Shown here piece after piece: positions 62,551 to 64,000 of a DNA stretch of 64,000 bases. Below the pieces are notes generated by a model, which was given only the letters and a program-made list of their open reading frames with translations, ran no database searches and was not told where the DNA came from. The translations under genes and the position numbers were made by a program. Source of the stretch: Barrientosiimonas humi (GTDB lineage: Bacteria; Actinomycetota; Actinomycetes; Actinomycetales; Dermatophilaceae). The stretch spans positions 3,317,375 to 3,381,374 of the forward strand of contig NZ_VFOK01000001.1 in the NCBI RefSeq assembly GCF_006716095.1. The letters are read 5' to 3'. Numbering within the stretch: position 1 is the stretch's first letter; each line of letters opens with the position of its first letter.

Positions 62551-64000
62551 ATGAGCAACGACCTGCGCGCCCCGCGCCTGCTGATCACCGGCGCCACCGT
62601 CGTCGACGGCACCGAGACCCCCAGCTTCACCGCCGACGTGCTTGTCGACGGCGACCGCGTCGCAGCCGTCGGGGGTGACCTCGGAGCGCGCGACGCCGAC
62701 CGGGTGATCGATGCTGCCGGTCTGGTGCTCGCGCCCGGCTTCATCGACATGCACGCCCACTCCGACCTGCAGGTCTTCCTCAACCCCGAGCACCCCTCGC
62801 GGCTGACCCAGGGCGTGACGACCGAGGTGATCGGCCAGGACGGCCTGTCCTACGCCCCGGTCACCGACGAGACACTGTCGGTGCTCCGGCGCAAGATCGC
62901 CGGCTGGAACACCGACCCCGACGACTTCGACTTCCCGTGGCGCTCGGTTGCCGACTATCTCGACGTCATCGACCGCGGCGTCGCGACCAACCTCGCCTAC
63001 CTCGCTCCGCACGGCACGATCCGCGCGCTGGCCCGCGGCTGGAACACCGGCGTCGCGACCGACGACGAGATCGACCAGATGGCCCGGATCCTCGACCGCG
63101 CGCTCGAGGAGGGGGCGGTGGGCCTGTCGACCGGCCTGACGTACACGCCGGCCATGTACGCCGAACGCGGCGAGCTCGTACGCCTGTGCCAGGTCGTGGC
63201 GCGCCGCGGCGGCTTCTTCTCGCCGCACCACCGCAGCTACGGTGCGGGCGCCCTGGACGCCTACCGCGAGATGGTCGAGGTGACGTCGGCGGCCGGCTGC
63301 GCGCTGCACCTGTCGCACGCCGCGATGAACTTCCGGCCCAACGCCGGCAAGGGTCAGGAGCTGCTCGCGCTGCTCGCCGAGGGCGCCGCCGGCGGGGCTG
63401 ACATCAGCCTCGACACCTATCCCTACCTGCCCGGCGCGACCACGCTCTCGGCGATCCTGCCCAGCTGGGCCGGTGCGGGCGACACCGACGAGATCATCGC
63501 GCGGCTGCGCGACCCCGACGCGCTGGCACGCATCCACGAGCACCTGGAGGTCACCGGGTCCGACGGCTGCCACGGGGTCGTCGCCGAGTGGGACACCATC
63601 GAGATCAGCAGTGTGGGCAACCCCGCGCTCGCCGACCGCGTCGGCCGGACGATCGCGCAGGTCGCCACCGAGACCGGGCGCGAGCCGTTCGACGTGTGCA
63701 TCCAGCAGCTCGTCGACGACCGGCTCGCGACGGGCATCCTGCAGCACGTCGGGCACGAGGGCAACGTGCGGGCGATTATGACCCACCCGTGGCACACCGG
63801 CGGCAGCGACGGTCTGCTCATCGGCGCCAAGCCGCACCCGCGCGGCTTCGGGACGTTCGCCCGATACCTCGGCCGATACTGCCGCGAGCTCGGCATCTTC
63901 TCCCTCGAGGAGTGCGTGGGACACCTCACCGGGCGCGCCGCCCGCCGGCTGCGGCTCGTCGACCGCGGCTTGGTCCGCGAGGGCTACGGGGCCGACCTGG
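62551..64000 (+). CDS. N-acyl-D-amino-acid deacylase (D-aminoacylase), 3' end outside window
   Basis: The visible 483 residues begin MSNDLRAPRLLITGATVVDG. The amidohydrolase HxH is GFIDMHAHSDLQVFLNPEHP near residue 70, followed by the D-aminoacylase set QGVTTEVIGQDGLSYAPV, GLSTGLTYTPAMYAERGELV, FSPHHRSYGAGALDAYREMV, LHLSHAAMNFRPNAGKG and SLDTYPYLPGATTLSAILPS. TGGSDGLLIGAKPHPRGFGT holds the Asp of the active site near residue 415. It hydrolyses N-acyl-D-amino acids to D-amino acids and fatty acid or acetate. It is co-transcribed with the deaminase. Only the last portion is missing. Confidence 0.92.
   Translation, partial: MSNDLRAPRLLITGATVVDGTETPSFTADVLVDGDRVAAVGGDLGARDADRVIDAAGLVLAPGFIDMHAHSDLQVFLNPEHPSRLTQGVTTEVIGQDGLSYAPVTDETLSVLRRKIAGWNTDPDDFDFPWRSVADYLDVIDRGVATNLAYLAPHGTIRALARGWNTGVATDDEIDQMARILDRALEEGAVGLSTGLTYTPAMYAERGELVRLCQVVARRGGFFSPHHRSYGAGALDAYREMVEVTSAAGCALHLSHAAMNFRPNAGKGQELLALLAEGAAGGADISLDTYPYLPGATTLSAILPSWAGAGDTDEIIARLRDPDALARIHEHLEVTGSDGCHGVVAEWDTIEISSVGNPALADRVGRTIAQVATETGREPFDVCIQQLVDDRLATGILQHVGHEGNVRAIMTHPWHTGGSDGLLIGAKPHPRGFGTFARYLGRYCRELGIFSLEECVGHLTGRAARRLRLVDRGLVREGYGADL

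Overview
This 64-kb window is chromosomal DNA from a high-GC Gram-positive actinobacterium. Codons end almost always in G or C, GTG starts are common, and several genes look leaderless, with a -10-like hexamer 6-8 nt before the start codon. A lysC with an internal beta-subunit start, DUF5926, DUF4446 and a GT-C mannosyltransferase/GT87 set all fit Actinomycetota. A Micrococcales-type organism (Dermatophilaceae/Intrasporangiaceae-like) is my guess; the sequence alone does not settle it. I see no rRNA, tRNA, CRISPR array, prophage or transposase.

Layout. (a) 1-15.7 kb, mixed housekeeping and accessory genes: a truncated NarL-type sensor kinase, a DUF4352 protein, a glyoxalase-fold protein, a tandem GNAT, a secreted protein, a tiny Cys-rich gene behind a DtxR/IdeR-like iron box, an APC permease, a secreted EEP hydrolase, a MalY/PatB C-S lyase, a POT peptide transporter, a TPP riboswitch in front of an MHS-type MFS transporter, an acyl-CoA synthetase, an ArsR-SRPBCC pair with a palindromic operator, DinB and YjbR proteins. 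(b) 15.8-20.9 kb: a MurE-family ligase lacking the DNPR motif, an AbiEi/DUF559-type protein, an enoyl-CoA hydratase/isomerase-family protein, GDPD and an RsbW-like ATPase. (c) 21-31 kb: a cell-envelope glycan region with DUF2079, DUF5926, GT2, an MptB-like GT-C and GT87 genes, plus two large paralogous membrane proteins, each convergent with and overlapping a GT-C gene. (d) 31.3-33.1 kb: DUF4446, pheA and a small hypothetical. (e) 33.2-37.9 kb: aspartokinase plus ectABCD, for ectoine and 5-hydroxyectoine. (f) 38-54.2 kb: urate and allantoin catabolism (uraD-uraH-uricase-NCS2 permease; allE-allB-glxK-gcl-glxR-hyi; malic enzyme with a DUF6986 aldolase-like gene) around an IclR regulator. Paired 15-bp operators spaced exactly 21 bp apart precede all three transcription units. 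An arylamine N-acetyltransferase and an LtrA-type protein are embedded here. (g) 54.2-58.8 kb: thiamin thiazole genes (thiE, thiO, thiS, thiG, thiF-rhodanese) with a second TPP riboswitch, flanked on both sides by a 77-bp-period repeat family and a perfect 20-bp-arm hairpin whose loop is inverted between the two copies. (h) 58.8-64 kb: a D-amino-acid/N-acyl-D-amino-acid catabolic locus (ridA, IclR, PfkB kinase, amino acid deaminase, D-aminoacylase) with its own paired IclR-type operator; the last gene runs off the window.

How it fits together. Urate is taken up and oxidised to allantoin, and allantoinase, ureidoglycine aminohydrolase and the Gcl-GlxR-Hyi-GlxK branch feed glyoxylate carbon to glycerate-phosphate. 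Allantoate amidohydrolase and ureidoglycolate-cleaving enzymes are not in the window. Aspartate flows through LysC into ectoine. The thiazole operon and the MHS transporter are both under TPP control. The oddest layout is that the second TPP riboswitch points into the 3' end of thiE: its transcript must run antisense across all of thiE to reach thiO.
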